Positions 36,457 through 50,886 of a stretch of DNA of 64,000 nucleotides are shown here, in pieces. The DNA lies in NCBI GenBank assembly GCA_963965975.1, contig OZ014422.1, positions 4,549,155 to 4,613,154 on the forward strand, written 5' to 3'. The first letter of the stretch is position 1. Every line of letters starts with the position of its first letter. This DNA comes from Xestospongia bergquistia (taxonomy: Eukaryota; Porifera; Demospongiae; Haplosclerida; Petrosiidae). Below the pieces are notes generated by a model. That model searched no databases and was not told where the DNA came from. It worked only from the letters and a program-made list of their open reading frames with translations. Made by a program: the position numbers and the translations under genes.

Positions 36457-36599
36457 CAGTATAAAGGATTCTATGGGACTAGCTAAGTAAACTGCTATTA
36501 ACAGTTTAGTAAGTTTGTTTGCATTAACACTCTAAAGTCTTTAATTTAAAGCCTTTATAAGGTTTAGACTATTGAGTAAATTTTATAAAGTAAACTGCT
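36457..36599. repeat. E/F hybrid monomer, one-monomer deletion private to copy X
   Basis: One 143-bp monomer starts like E (CAGTATAAAGGATTC, CTAAGTAAACTGC) and ends like F (CCTTTATAAGG, TTGAGTAAATTTT, ACTGCTCATTC). Copies W (about 20724-21009) and Y (49743-50028) have two separate monomers here, 286 bp in Y. The join lies within the shared AGTTTAGTAAG to TAATTTAAAG region, as expected for unequal exchange between neighbouring monomers. Confidence 0.87.
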
Positions 36600-37457
36600 C
36601 ATTCTAAAGGACTCTATAGGACTAACTAAATAAACTTCTATTAATAGTTTAGTAAGTTGGTTTGCATTAACTCTCTAAAGTCTTTATATTAAGGAGTTTA
36701 GAAGGTTTAGACTATTGAGTGAAGTTTATAATGTAGAAAGCTCAGTCTAAACGACTCTATGGGACTAACTAAATAAACTCTTATTAACAGTTTAGCAAGT
36801 TGGCTTCCATTAACACTCTAAAGTCTTTAGTTTAAAGACGTTAAAAGGTTTAGACGATTGAGTGAAGTTTATAAAGTAAACAGCTCAGTTTAAAGGACTC
36901 TTTGAAACTAAATAAATAAACTGCTTTTAACAGTTTAGTAAGTTGGTTTGCATTAAGACTCTAAAGTCTTTAATTTAAAGACTTTAGAAGGTTTAGACTA
37001 TTGAGTGAAGTTTATAAAGTAAACAGCTATGTATAAAGGACTCTATTAAACTAAATAAATAAAATGCTATTAAAAGTTTAGTAAGTTGGTTTGCATTAAC
37101 ACTCTAAAGTCTTTAATTTAAAGACTTTAGAATGTTTAGACTATTGAGTGAAGTTTATAAAGAAAATAGCTCCGTCTAAAGGACTCTATGGGACTAACTA
37201 AGTAAACTGCCGTTAACAGTTTAGTAAGATGTTTTGCATTAACACTCTAAAGTCTTTAAATTAAAGTGTTTAGAAGGTTTAGACTATTGAGTGAAGTTTA
37301 TAAAGTAAAGAGCTTAGTCTAAAGAACTCTATGGGACTAAGTAGATAAACTGTTATTAACAGTTTAGTAAGTTGGTTTGCATTAACACTCTAAAGTCTTC
37401 AATTTAAAGACTTTATAAGGTTTAGACTATTGAGTAAATTTTATAAAGTAAACTGCT

Positions 37458-40400
37458 CATTCTGAAGGACTGTATGGACTAACTAAATAAACTGCTATTA
37501 ACAGTTTAGTAAGGTGGTTTGAATTAACACTATAAAGTCTTTAAATTAAGGAGATTAGAGGGTTTAGAATATTGAGTGATGTTTATAATGTAGACAGCTC
37601 AGTCTAAAGGACTCTATGGGACTAACTAAATAAACTCTTATTAACAGTTTAGCAAGTTGGTTTGCATTAACACTCTAAAGTCTTTAGTTTTTAGACGTTA
37701 AAAGGTTTAGACGATTGAGTGAAGCTTATAAAGTAAACAGCTCAGTTTAAAGGACTCTTTGAAACTAAATAAATAAACTGCTTTCAACAGTTTAGTAAGT
37801 TGGTTTGCATTAACACTCTAAAGTCTTTAATTTAAAGACTTTAGATGGTTTAGACTATTGAGTGAAGTTTTTAAAGTAAACAGCTCAGTCTAAAGGACTC
37901 TAAGGGACTAACTAAATAAACCGCTATTAACAGTTTAGTAAGTTGATTTGCATTAACACTCTAAAGTTTTTAATTTAAAGAATGTAGAAGGTTTAGAGTA
38001 CTGAGTAAATTTTATAAAGTAAACAGGTCAGTCTAAAGGACTCTATGGGACTAACTAAATAAACTGCTATTAACAGTTTAGTAAGTTGGTTTGCATTAAC
38101 ACTCTAAAGTCTTTAATTTAAAGACTTTAGAATGTTTAGACTATTGAGTGAAGTTTATAATGTAAACAGCTCAGTCTAAAGGACTCTATGGGAGTAAATA
38201 AATAAACTGTTATTAACAGTTTAGCAAGTTGGTTTGCGTTAACACTCTAAAGTCCTTAATTTAAAGACGTTAGAAGGTTTAGACTATTGAGTGAAGTTTA
38301 TAAAGTAAACAGCTCAGTTTAAAGGACTCTATGAAACGAAATAAATAAACTGCTTTTAACAGTTTAGTAAGTTTGTTTGCATTAACAGTCTAAAGTCTTT
38401 AATTTAAAGTGTATAGAAGTTTTAGACTATTGAGTGAAGTTTATAAAGTAAAGAGCTGAGTCTAAAGGACTCTATGGGACTAAGTAAATAAACTGTTATT
38501 AACAAATTAGTAAGTTAGTTTCCATTAACAATCTAAAGTCTTTAATTTAAAGACTTTATAAAACTTTGACGATTGAGCGAAGTTTATAAAGTAAACAGCT
38601 CAGTTTAAAGGACTCTATGAAACTAAATAAATAAACTGCTTTTAACAGTTTAGTAAGTTGGTTTCCATTAACACTCTAAAGTCTTTAATTTAAACACTTT
38701 AGAAGGTTTAGACTATTGAGCGAAGTTTATAAAGTAAACAGCTCAGTATAAAGGACTCTATGGGACTAACTAAATCAACCGCTATTAACAGTTTAGAAAG
38801 TTGATTTGCAATAACACTCTAAAGTCTTTAATGTAAAGACTTTAGAAGGTTTAGACTATTGAGTGAAGTTTATAAAGTAAATAGCTCAGTCTAGAGGACT
38901 CTATTACGCTAAATAAATAAACTGCTATTAACAGTTTAGTAAGTTGGTTTGCATTAACACTCTCAAGTCTTTAATTTAAAGACTTTTGAAGGTTTAGACT
39001 ATTGAGTGAAGTATATAAAGTAAACAGTTCAGTCTAAAGGACTCTATGGGACTAACTAAATAAACTGCTATTAACAGTTTAGTAAGTTGGTTTGCGTTAA
39101 CACTCTAAAGTCTTTAATTTAAAGACTTTAGAAATTTTTGACTATTGAGTGAAGTTTATAAAGTAAACAGCTCTGTATAAAGGACTCTATGAAAGTAAAT
39201 AAATAAACTGCTATTAAAAGTTTAGTAAGTTGATTTGCATTAACACTTTAAAGACTTTAATTTAAAGAATTTAGAAGGTTTAGACTATTGAGTGAAGTTT
39301 TTAAAGTAAACAGCTCAGTCTAAAGGACTCTATGGGACTAACTAAATAAACCGCTATTAACAGTTGAGTAAGTTGATTTGCGTTAACACTCTAAAGTCTT
39401 TAATTTAAAGAATTTAGAAGGTTTAGAGTATTGAGTAAATTTTATAAAGTAAACTGGTCAGTCTAAAGGACTCTATGGGACTAACTAAATAAACTGCTAT
39501 TAACAATTTAGTCAGTTGGTTTGCATTAACACTCTAAAGTCTTTAATTTAAAGAGTTTAGAAGGTTTAGACTATTTAGTGAAGTTTATAATGTAAACAGC
39601 TCAGTCTAAAGGACTCTATGGGACTAACTAAATAAACTGTTATTAACAGTTTAGCTAGTTGGTTTGCATTAACACTCTAAAGTCTTTAATTTAAAGACAT
39701 TAGAAGGTTTAGACTATTGAGTGAATTTTATAAAGTAAACAGCTCAGTTTAAAGGACTCTATGAAACTAAATGAATAAGCTGCTTTTAACAGTTTAGTAA
39801 GTTGGTTTGCATTAACACTCTAAAGTCTTTAATTTAAAGACTTTAGAAGGTTTAGACGTTTGAGTGAAGTTTATAAAGTAAACAGCTCAGTTTAAAGGAC
39901 TCTATGAAACTAAATAAATAAACTTTTATTAACAGTTTAGCAAGTTGGTTTGCATTAATACTCTAAAGTCTTTAATTTAAAGACGTTAAAAGCTTTAGAC
40001 TACTGAGTGAAGTTTATAAAGTAAACTGCTCATTTTAAAGGACTCTATGAAACTAAATAATTAAACCGCTTTTAAAAGTTTAGTAAGTTGGTTTGCATTA
40101 AAACTCTAAAGTCTTTAAATTAAAGTGTTTAGAAGGTTTAGACTATTGAATCGAGTTTATAATGTAAAGAGCCTAGTCTAAGGGACTCTACAGGACTAAG
40201 TAAATAAACTAGTATTAACAGTTTAGTAAGTTGGTTTGCATTAACACTCTAAAGTCTTTAAATTTAAGAGTTTAGAAGGTTTAACTATTGAGTGAAGAGT
40301 ATAATGTAAACAGCTCAATCTAAAGGACTCTTTGGGACTAACTAAATAAACTCCTTTTAACAGTTGAGCAAGTTGGTTTGCATTAACACTATAAATTCTT

Positions 40401-43400
40401 TAATTGAAAGACGGTAGAAGGATTAGACGATTGAGTGAAGTTCATAAAGTAAACAGCTCAGTTTAAAGGACGCTATGAAACTAAATAAATAAACTGCATT
40501 TAACAGTTTAGTATGTTGGTTTCCATTAACACTCTAAAGTCTTTAATTTAAAGACTTTAGAAGGTTTAGACTATTGATTGAAGTTTTTAAAGTAAACAGC
40601 TCAGTGTAAAGGACTCTATGGGACTAACTAAAAAAAACGCTATTAACAATTTAGTAAGTTGATTTGTATTAACACTCTAAAGTCGTTAATTTAATGAATT
40701 TAGAAGGTTTAGAGAACTTAGTAAATTTTATAAAGTAAACTGGTCAGTCTAAAGAACTCTATGGGACTAACTAAATAAACTGCTATTAACAGTTTAATAA
40801 GTTGGTTTGCATTAACACTCTAAAGTCTTTAATTTAAAGAGTTTAGAAGGTTTAGACTATTGAGTGAAGTTCATAATGTAAACAGCTCAGTCTAAAGGAC
40901 TCTATGGGACTAACTAAATAAACTGTTATTAACAGTTTAGCAAGTTGGTTTGCATTAACACTCTAAAGTCTTTAATTTAAAGACGTTAGAAGGTTTAGAC
41001 TATTGAGTGAAGTTTATAAAGTATGCAGCAAAGTTTAAAGGACTCTAGGAAAGTAAATAAATACACTGCTTTTAACAGTTTAGTAAGTTTGTTTGCATTA
41101 ACACTCTAATGTCTTTAATTTAAAGACTTTAGAAGTTTTAGACTATTGAGTGAAGTTTTTAATGTAAACAGCTCAGTCTAAAGGACTCTATGGGACAAAC
41201 TAAATAAACTGCAACTAACACTTTAGTAAGTTGGTTCGCATTAACTCTCTAAAGTCTTTAATTTAAAGACTTTAGAAGGTTTAGACTATTGAGTGAAGTT
41301 TATAAAATAAACAGCTCAGTCTAAAGGACTCTATGAAACTGAATAAATAAAGTGCTATAACAGTTTAGTAAGTTGGTTTGCATTAACATTCTAAAGTCTT
41401 TAAATTAAAGAGTTTAGAAGGTTTAGACTATTGAGTGAAGTTTATAATGTAAACAGCTCAGTCTAAGGACTCTATGGGACTAACTAAATAAACTGCTATT
41501 AACAGTTTAGTAAGTTGGTTTGCATTAACACTCTAAAGTCTTTAATTTAAAGACTTTAGAAATTTGTGACTATTGAGTGAAGTTTATAAAGTAAACAGCT
41601 CTGTATAAAGGACTCCATGAAACTAAATAAATAAACTGCTATTAAAAGTTTAGTAAGTTGTTTTGCATTAACACTCTAAAGTCTTTAATTTAATGACTTT
41701 AGAAGGTTTAGACTATTGAGTGACGTTTATAAAGAAAATAGCGCAGTCTAAAGGACTCTATGGGACTAACTAAGTAAACTGCTATTAACAGTTTAGTAAG
41801 ATGTTTTGCATTAACAATCTAAAGTCTTTAAATTAAAGTGTTTAGAAGGTTTAGACTATTGATTGAAGTTTATAAAGTAAAGAGCTTAGTCTAAAGAACT
41901 CTATATGACTAAGTAAATAAACTGTTATTAACAGTTTAGTAAGTTGGTTTGCATTAACAATCTAAAGTCTTTAATTTAAAGACTTTATAAGGTTTAGACT
42001 ATTGAGTAAATTTTATAGTGTAAACTGCTCATTCTAAAGGACTGTATGGGACTAACTAAATAAACTGCTATTAACAGTTTAGTAAGTTGGTTTGCATTAA
42101 CACTCTAAAGTCTTTAAATTAAAGATTTTAGAAGATTTAGACTATTGAGTGAAGTTTTTAAAGTAAACAGTTCGATCTAAAGGACTCTATGAGACTAACT
42201 AAATAAACCGCTATTAACAATTTAGTAAGTTGATTTGTATTAACACTCTAAAGTCTTTAATTTAAAGAATTTAGAACGTTTAGAGTACTTAGTAAATTTT
42301 ATAAAGTAAACTGGTCCTTCGAAAGGACTCTATGGGACTAACTAAATAAACTGCTATTAACAGTTTAGTAAGTTTGTTTGCATTAACACTCTAAAGTCTT
42401 TAATTTAACAAGTTTAGAAGGTTTAGACCATTGAGTGAAGTTTATAATGTAAACAGCTCAGTCTAAAGGACTCTATGGGACTAACTAAATAAACTGCTAT
42501 TAACAGTTTAGTAAGTTGGTTTGCATTAACACTCTAAAGTCTTTAATTTAAAGAGTTTAGAAGGTTTAGACTATTGAGTGAAGTTCATAATGTAAACAGC
42601 TCAGTCTAAAGGACTCTATGGGACTAACTAAATAAAGTGTTATTAACAGTTTAGCAAGTTGGTTTGCATTAACACTCTAAAGTCTTTAATTTAAAGACGT
42701 TAGAAGGTTTAGACTATTGAGTGAAGTTTATAAAGTAAGCAGCTCAGTTTAAAGGACTCTAGGAAAGTAAATAAATACACTGCTTTTAACAGTTTAATAA
42801 GTGGGTTTGCATTAACACTCTAAAGTCTTTAATTTAAAGACTTTAGAAGGTTTAGACTATTGAGTGAAGTTTTTAATGTAAACAGCTCTGTCTAAAGGAC
42901 TCTATGGGACAAACTAAATAAACTGCAACAAACAGTTTAGTAAGTTGGTTCGCATTAACACTCTAAAGTCTTTAATTTAAAGACTTTAGAAGGTTTAGAC
43001 TATTGAGTGAAGTTTATAAAGTAAACAGCTCAGTCTAAAGGACTCTATGAAACTAAATATATAAAGTGCTATAACAGTTTAGTAGGTTTGTTTGCATTAA
43101 CACTCTAAAGTCTTTAATTTAAAGAGTTTAGAAGGTTTAGACTATTGAGTGAAGTTTATAAAGTAAGCAGCTCAGTTTAAAGGACTCTATGAAACTAAAT
43201 AAATAAACTGCTTTTAACAGTTTAGTAAGTGAGTTTGCATTAACAATCTAAAGTCTTTAATTTAAAGAGTTTAGAAGGTTTAGACTATTGAGTGAATTTT
43301 TTAAAGTAAACAGCTCAGTCTAAAGGGCTCTATGGGACTAACTAAATAAACTGCTATTAAAAGTTTAGTAAGTTGGTTTGCATTAGCACTCTAAAGTCTT

Positions 43401-46400
43401 TAATTTAAAGAGTTTAGAAGGTTTAGACCATTGAGTGAAGTTTATAATGTAAACAGCTCAGTCTAAAGGACTCTATGGGACTAACTAAATAAACTGTTAT
43501 TAACAGTTTAGCAAGTTGGTTTGCATTAACACTCTAAAGTCTTTAATTTAAAGACTTTAGAAGGTTTAGACTATTGAGTGATGTTTATAAAGTAAGCAGT
43601 TCAGTTTAAAGGACTCTATGAAACTAAATAAATAAACTGCTTTTAACAGTTTAGTAAGTGGGTTTGCATTAACAATCTAAAGTCTTTAATTTAAAGACTT
43701 TAGAAGGTTTAGACTATTGATTGAATTTTTTAAAGTAAACAGCTCAGTCTAAAGGACTCTATGGGACTAAATAAATAAACTGCTGCTAACAGTTTAGTAA
43801 GTTTGTTTGCATTATAACTCTAAAGACTTTAATTTGAAGACTTTAGAAGGTTTAGACTATTGAGTGAACTTTATAAAGTAAACAGCTCAGTCTAAAGGGC
43901 TCTATGAAACTAAATAAATAAAGTGCTATAACAGTTTAGTAAGTTGGTTTGCATTAACACTCTAAAGTCTTTAAGCTAAAGACTTTAGAATGTTTAGACT
44001 ATTGAGTGAAGCTTATAATGTAAACAGCTCAGTCTAAGGACTGTATGGGACTAACTAAATAAACTGCTATTAACAGTTTAGTAAGTTGGTTTGGATTAAC
44101 ACTCTAAAGTCTTTAATTTAGTGACTTTAGAAATTTGTGACTATTGATTGAAGTTTATAATGTAAACAGCTCAGTCTAAAGGACTCTATGGGACTAATAA
44201 ATAAACTGTTATTAACAGTTTAGAAAGTTGGTTTTCATTAACAATCTAAAGTCTTTAATTTAAAGACTTTAGAAGGTTTAGACTATTGAGTGAAATTTAT
44301 AAAGTAAACTGGTCAGTTTAAAGGACTCTATGAAACCAAATAAGTAAACTGCTTTTAACAGTTTAGTAAGTTCGTTTGCATTAACACTCTAAAGTCTTTA
44401 ATTTAAAGACTTTAGAAGGTTTAGACTATTGAGTGAAGTTTTTAAAGTAAAGAGCTCAGTATAAAGGACTCTATGGGACTAACTAAATAAGCTCTTATTA
44501 ACTGTTTAGCAAGTTGGTTTCCATTAACACTCTAAAGTCTTTAATTTAAAGACGTTAGAAGGTTTAGACTATTGAGTGAAGTTTATAAAGTAAACAGCTC
44601 AGTTTAAAGGACTCTATGAAACTAAATAAATAAACTACTTTTAACAGTTTAGTAAGTTTGTTTGCATTAACACTCTAAAGTCTTTAATTTAAAGACTTTA
44701 GATGGTTTACACTATTGAGTGAAGTTTTTAATGTAAACAGCTCAGTCTAAAGGACTTTATGGGACTAACTAAATAAACTGCTATTAACACTTCAGTAAGT
44801 TGATTTGCATTAACACTCTAAAGTCTTTAATTTAAAGAATTTAGAAGGTTTAGATTACTTAGTAAATTTTATAAAGTAAACTGGTCAGTATAAAGGACTC
44901 TACGGGACTAACTAAATAAACTGCTATTAACAGTTTAGTAAGTTGGTTTGCTTTAACACTCTAAACTCTTTAATTTAAAGACTTTAGAAGTTTTAGACTA
45001 TTGAGTGAAGTTTATAATGTAAACAGCTGAGTCTAAAGGACTCTATGAAGCTAAATAAATAAACTGCTTTTAACAGTTTAGTAAGTTGGTTTGCATTAAC
45101 ACTCTAAAGTCTTTAATTTAAAGACTTTAGAACGTTTACACTATTGAGTGAAGTTTATAAAGTAAACAGCTCAGTCTAAAGGACTCTATGCGACTAACTA
45201 AATAAACTGCTATTAACAGTTTAGTAAGTTGGTTTGCATTAACACTCTAAAGTCTTTAATTTAAAGACTTTAGAATGTTTAGATTATTGAGTGAAGTTTA
45301 TAAAGTAGACAGCTCTGTATAAAGGACTCTATGAAACTAAATAAATAAACTGCTATTAAAAGTTTAGTAAGCTGGTTTGCATTAACACTCTAAAGTCTTT
45401 AATTTAAAGACTTTAGAATGTTTAGACTATTGAGTGAAGTTTATAAAGAAGATAGCTCAGTATAAAGGCCTCTATGGGACTAACTAAGTAAACTGCTAGT
45501 AACAGTTTAGTAAGATGTTTTGCATTAACACTCTAAAGTCTTTAAATTAAAGTGTATAGAAGGTTTAGACTAATGAGTGAAGTTTATAAAGTAAAGAGCT
45601 TAGTTTAAAGGACTCTATGGGACTAAGTAGATAAACTGTTATTAAAAGTTTAGTAAGTTGGTTTGCATTAACACTCTAAAGTCTTTAATTTAAAGACTTT
45701 ATAAGGTTTAGACTATTGAGTAAATTTTATAAAGTAAACTGCTCATTCTAAAGGACTCTATGGGACTAACTAAAGAAACTGCTATTAACAGTTTAGTAAG
45801 TTGGTTTGCATTAACTCTCTAAAGTCTTTAAATTAAGGATTTTAGAAGGTTTAGACTATTGAGTGAAGTTTATAATGTAGAAAGCTCAGTCTAAACGACT
45901 CTATGGGACTAACTAAATAAAATGTTATTAACAGTTTAGCAAGTAGGTTTCCATTAACACTCTAAAGTCTTTAATTTAAAGACGTTAGAAGGTTTAGACT
46001 ATTGAGTGAAGTTTATAAAGTAAATAGCACAGTTTAAAGGACTCTATGAAACTAAATAAATAAACTGCTTTTAACAGTTTAGTAAGTTGGTTTGCATTAA
46101 CACTCTAAAGTCTTTAATTTAAAGACTTTAGAAAGTTTACACTATTGACTGAAGTTTTTAAAGTAAACAGCTCAGTCTAAAGGACTTTATGGGACTAACT
46201 AAATAAACCGCTATTAACAGTTTAGTAAGTTGATTTGCATTAACACTCTAAAATCTTTAATTTAAAAAATTTACAAGGTTTAGAGTACTTAGTAAATTTT
46301 ATAAAGTAAACTGGTCAGTATAAATGACTCTATGGGACTGACTAAATAAACTGCTATTAACAGTTTAGTAAGTTGGTTTGCATTAACACTCTAAACTCTT

Positions 46401-49400
46401 TAATTTAAAGACTTTAGAAGGTTTAGACTATTGAGTGAAGTTTATAATGTAAAGAGCTCAGTCTAAAGGACTCTATGAAGCTAAATAAATAAACTGCTAT
46501 TAACAGTTTAGTAAGTTGGTTTGCATTAACACTCTAAAGTCTTTAATTTAAAGACTTTAGAAGGTTTATACTATTGAGTGAAGTGTATAAAGTAAACAAC
46601 TCAGTCTAAAGGACTCTATGAAACTAAATAAATAAAGTCCTATAACAGTTTAGTAAGTTGGTTTGCGTTAACACTATAAAGTTTTTAAATTAAAGAGTTT
46701 AGAATGTTTAGACTATTGAGTGAAATTTATAATATAAACAGCTCAGTCTAAAGGACTCTATGGGACTAACTAAAGAAACTGTTATTAACAGTTTTGCAAG
46801 TTGGTATGCATTAACACTCTAAAGTCTTTAATTTGAAGACGTTAGAAGGTTTAGACTATTGAGTGACGTTTATAAAGTAAAAATCTCAGTTTAAAGGACT
46901 CTATGAAACTAAATAAATAAACTGCTTTTAACAGTTTAGTAAGTTGGTTTGCATTAACACTCTAAAGTCTTTATTTTAAAGAGTTTAGAAGGTTTAGACT
47001 ATTGAGTGAAGTTTATAATGTAAACAGCTCAGTCTAAAGGACTCTATGGGACTAACTAAATAAACTGTTATTAACAGTTTAGAAAGTTGGTTTTCATTGA
47101 CAATCTAAAGTCTTTAATTTAAAGACTTTAGAAGGTTTAGACTATTGAGTGAAGTTTATAAAGTAAACTGGTCAGTTTAAAGGACTCTATGAAACCAAAT
47201 AAGTAAACTGCTTTTAACAGTTTAGTAAGTTCGTTTCATTAACACTCTAAAGTCTTTAATTTAAAGACTTTAGAAGGTTTAGACTATTGAGTGAAGTTAT
47301 TAAAGTAAACAGCTCAGTCTAACGGACTCTATGGGACTAACTAAATAAACTGCTATTAACAGTTTAGTAAGTTGGTTTGCATTAACACTCTAAAGTCTTT
47401 AATTTAAAGACTTTAGAATGTTTAGACTATTGAGTGAAGTTTATAAAGTAAACAGCTCTGTATAAAGGACTCTATGAAACTAAATAAATAAACTGCTATT
47501 AAAAGTTTAGTAAGTTGGTTTGCATTAACACTCTAAAGTCTTTAATTTAAAGACTTTAGAAGGTTTAGACTATTGAGTGAAGTTTATAAAGAAGATAGCT
47601 GAGTATAAAGGACTCTATGGGACTAACAAAGTAAACTGCTATTAACAGTTTAGTATATGTTTTGCATTAACACTCTAAAGTCTTTAAATTAAAGTGTATA
47701 GAAGGTTTACACTATTGAGTGAAGTTTATAAAGTAAAGAGCTTAGTCTAAAGGACTCTATTGGACTAAGTAGATAAACTGTTATTAACAGTTTAGTAAGT
47801 TGGTTTGCATTAACACTCTACAGTCTTTCATTTAAAGACTTTATAAGGTTTAGACTATTGAGTAAATTTTATAAAGTAAACTGCTCATTCTAAAGGACTC
47901 TATGGGACTAACTAAAGAAACTGCTATTAACAGTTTAGTAAGTTGGTTTGCTTTAACTCTCTAAAGTCTTTAAATTAAGGAGTTTAGAAGGTTTAGACTA
48001 TTGAGTGAAGTTTATAATGTAGAAAGCTCAGTCTAAACGACTCTATGGGACTAACTAAATAAACTCTTATTAACAGTTTAGCAAGTTGGTTTGCATTAAC
48101 ACTCTAAAGTCTTTAGTTTTAAGACGTTAGAAGGCTTAGACGATTGAGTGAAGTTTATAAAGTAAACAGCTCAGTTTAAAGGACTCTATGAAACTAAATA
48201 AATAAACTTCCTTTAACAGTTTAGTAAGTTGGTTTCCATTAACACTCTAAAGTCTTTAATTTAAAGACTTTAGAAGGTTTAGACTATTGAGTGTAGTTTA
48301 TGCAGTAAACAGCTCTGTATAAAGGACTCTATTAAACTAAATAAATAAAATGCTATTAAAAGTTTAGTAAGTTGGTTTGCATTAACACTCTAAAGTCTTT
48401 AATTTAAAGACTTTAGAAGGTTTAGACTATTGAGTGAAGTTTATAAATAAAATAGCTCAGTCTAAAGGACTCTATAGGACTAACTAAGTAAACTGCCATT
48501 AACAGTTTAGTAAGATGTTTTGCATTAACACTCTAAAGTCTTTAAATTAAAGTGTTTAGAAGATTTAGAGTATTGAGTGAAGTTTATAAAGTAAAGAGCT
48601 TAGTCTAAAGAACTCTATGGGACTAAGTAGATAAACTGTTATTAACAGTTTAGTAAGTTGGTTTGCATTAACACTCTAAAGTCTTTAACTTAAAGACTTT
48701 ATAAGTTTAGACTATTGAGTAAATTTTATAAAGTAAACTGCTCATTCTATAGGACTCTATGGGACTAACTAAATAAACTGGTATTAACAGTTTAGTAAGT
48801 TTGTTTGCATTAACTCTCTAAAACTTTAAATTAAGGAGTTTAGAAGGTTTAGACTATTGAGTGAAGTTTATAATGTAGAAAGCTCAGTCTAAACGACTCT
48901 ATGGGACTAACTAAATAAACTCTTATTAACAGTTTAGCAAGTTGGTTTGCATTAACACTCTAAAGTCTTTAGTTTAAAGACGTTAGAAGGTTTAGACGAT
49001 TGAGTCAATTTTATAAAGTAAACAGCTCAGTTTAAAAGACTCCATGAAACTAAATAAATAAACTGCTTTTAACAGTTTAGTAAGTTGGTTTGCATTAAGA
49101 CTCAAAAGTCTTTAATTTAAAGACTTTAGAAGGATTAGACTACTGAGTGAAGTTTATAAGGTAAACAGCTCTGTATAAAGGACTCTATTAAAGTAAATAA
49201 ATAAAATGCTATTAAAAGTTTAGTAAGTTGGTTTGCATTAACACTCTAAACTCTTTAATTTAAGGACTTTACAAGGTTTAGACTATTGAGTGAAGTTTAT
49301 AAAGTAAACAGCTCAGTCTAGAGGACTCTATGAAGCTAAATAAATAAACTGCTATTAACAGTTTAGTAAGTTGGTTTGCATTAACACTCTAAAGTCTTTA

Positions 49401-50886
49401 ATTTAAAGACTTTAGAAGGTTTAAACTATTGAGTGAAGTTTATAAAGTAAACAGCTCAGTCTAAAGGACTCTATGGGACTAACTAAATAAACTGCTATTA
49501 ACGGTTTAGTAAGTTGGTTTGCATTAACACTCTAAAGTCTTTAATTTAAAGACTTTAGAATGTTTAGACTATTGAGTGAATTTTATAAAGTAAACAGCTC
49601 TGTATAAAGGACTCTATGAAACTAAATAAATAAACTGCTGTTAAAAGTTTACTAAGTTGGCTTGCATTAACACTCTAAAGTCTTTAATTTAAAGACTTTA
49701 GAAGGTTTAGACTATTGAGTGAAGTTTATAAAGAAAATAGCTCAGTATAAAGGATTCTATGGGACTAACTAAGTAGACTGCTATTAACAGTTTAGTAAGA
49801 TCTTTTGCATTAACACTCTAAAGTCTTTAAATTAAAGTGTGTAGAAGGTTTAGACTATTTAGTGAAGTTTATAAAGTAAAGAGCTTAGTCTAAAGGACTC
49901 TATGGGACTAAGTGGATAAACAGTTATTAACAGTTTAGTAAGTTTGTTTGCATTAACACTCTAAAGTCTTTAATTTAAAGACTTTATAAGGTTTAGACTA
50001 TTGAGTAAATTTTATAAAGTAAACTGCTCATTCTAAAGGACTCTATGGGACTAACTAAATAAACTGCTATTAATAGTTTAGTAAGTTGGTTTGCATTAAC
50101 TCTCTAAAGTCTTTATATTAAGGAGTTTAGAAGGTTTAGACTATTGAGTGAAGTTTATAATGTAGAAAGCTCAGTCTAAACGACTCTATGGGACTAACTA
50201 AATAAACTCTTATTAACAGTTTAGCAAGTTGGCTTCCATTAACACTCTAAAGTCTTTAGTTTAAAGACGTTAAAAGGTTTAGACGATTGAGTGAAGTTTA
50301 TAAAGTAAACAGCTCAGTTTAAAGGACTCTTTGAAACTAAATAAATAAACTGCTTTTAACAGTTTAGTAAGTTCGTTTGCATTAAGACTCTAAAGTCTTT
50401 AATTTAAAGACTTTAGAAGGTTTAGACTATTGAGTGAAGTTTATAAAGTAAACAGCTATGTATAAAGGACTCTATTAAACTAAATAAATAAAATGCTATT
50501 AAAAGTTTAGTAAGTTGGCTTGCATTAACACTCTAAAGTCTTTAATTTAAAGACTTTAGAATGTTTAGACTATTGAGTGAAGTTTATAAAGAAAATAGCT
50601 CCGTCTAAAGGACTCTATGGGACTAACTAAGTAAACTGCCGTTAACAGTTTAGTAAGATGTTTTGCATTAACACTCTAAAGTCTTTAAATTAAAGTGTTT
50701 AGAAGGTTTAGACTATTGAGTGAACTTTATAAAGTAAAGAGCTTAGTCTAAAGAACTCTATGGGACTAAGTAGATAAACTGTTATTAACAGTTTAGTAAG
50801 TTGGTTTGCATTAACACTCTAAAGTCTTCAATTTAAAGACTTTATAAGGTTTAGACTATTGAGTAAATTTTATAAAGTAAACTGCT
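37458..50886. repeat. HOR copy Y, complete (13429 bp)
   Basis: Y is the copy with neither the X-specific gain at 29.5 kb nor the X-specific loss at 36.5 kb, so it is the best reference for the 94-mer. It carries the moved block (about 42.46-43.18 kb), the hexamer pair (from 47601) and a single 9-mer (from 49457). Its first part is strikingly like Z: I read 38.04-38.28 kb and 51.47-51.71 kb side by side and saw no difference in about 240 bases. A small private indel is GTTTAGTATATGTTTTGC near 47650. Confidence 0.92.

Larger units (their letters stand above)
24027..37457. repeat. HOR copy X, complete (13431 bp)
   Basis: X runs from one CATTCTGAAG landmark to the next. Relative to Y it has one extra monomer (the 144-bp duplication at 29455) and one fewer (a hybrid monomer at 36457), so both units total 94 monomers. 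Every other length check against Y agrees to within about ten bases. Sampled stretches (for example 24.60-24.84 kb against 38.03-38.27 kb) differ at roughly five positions in 240; this is a spot check, not an alignment. Confidence 0.92.
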
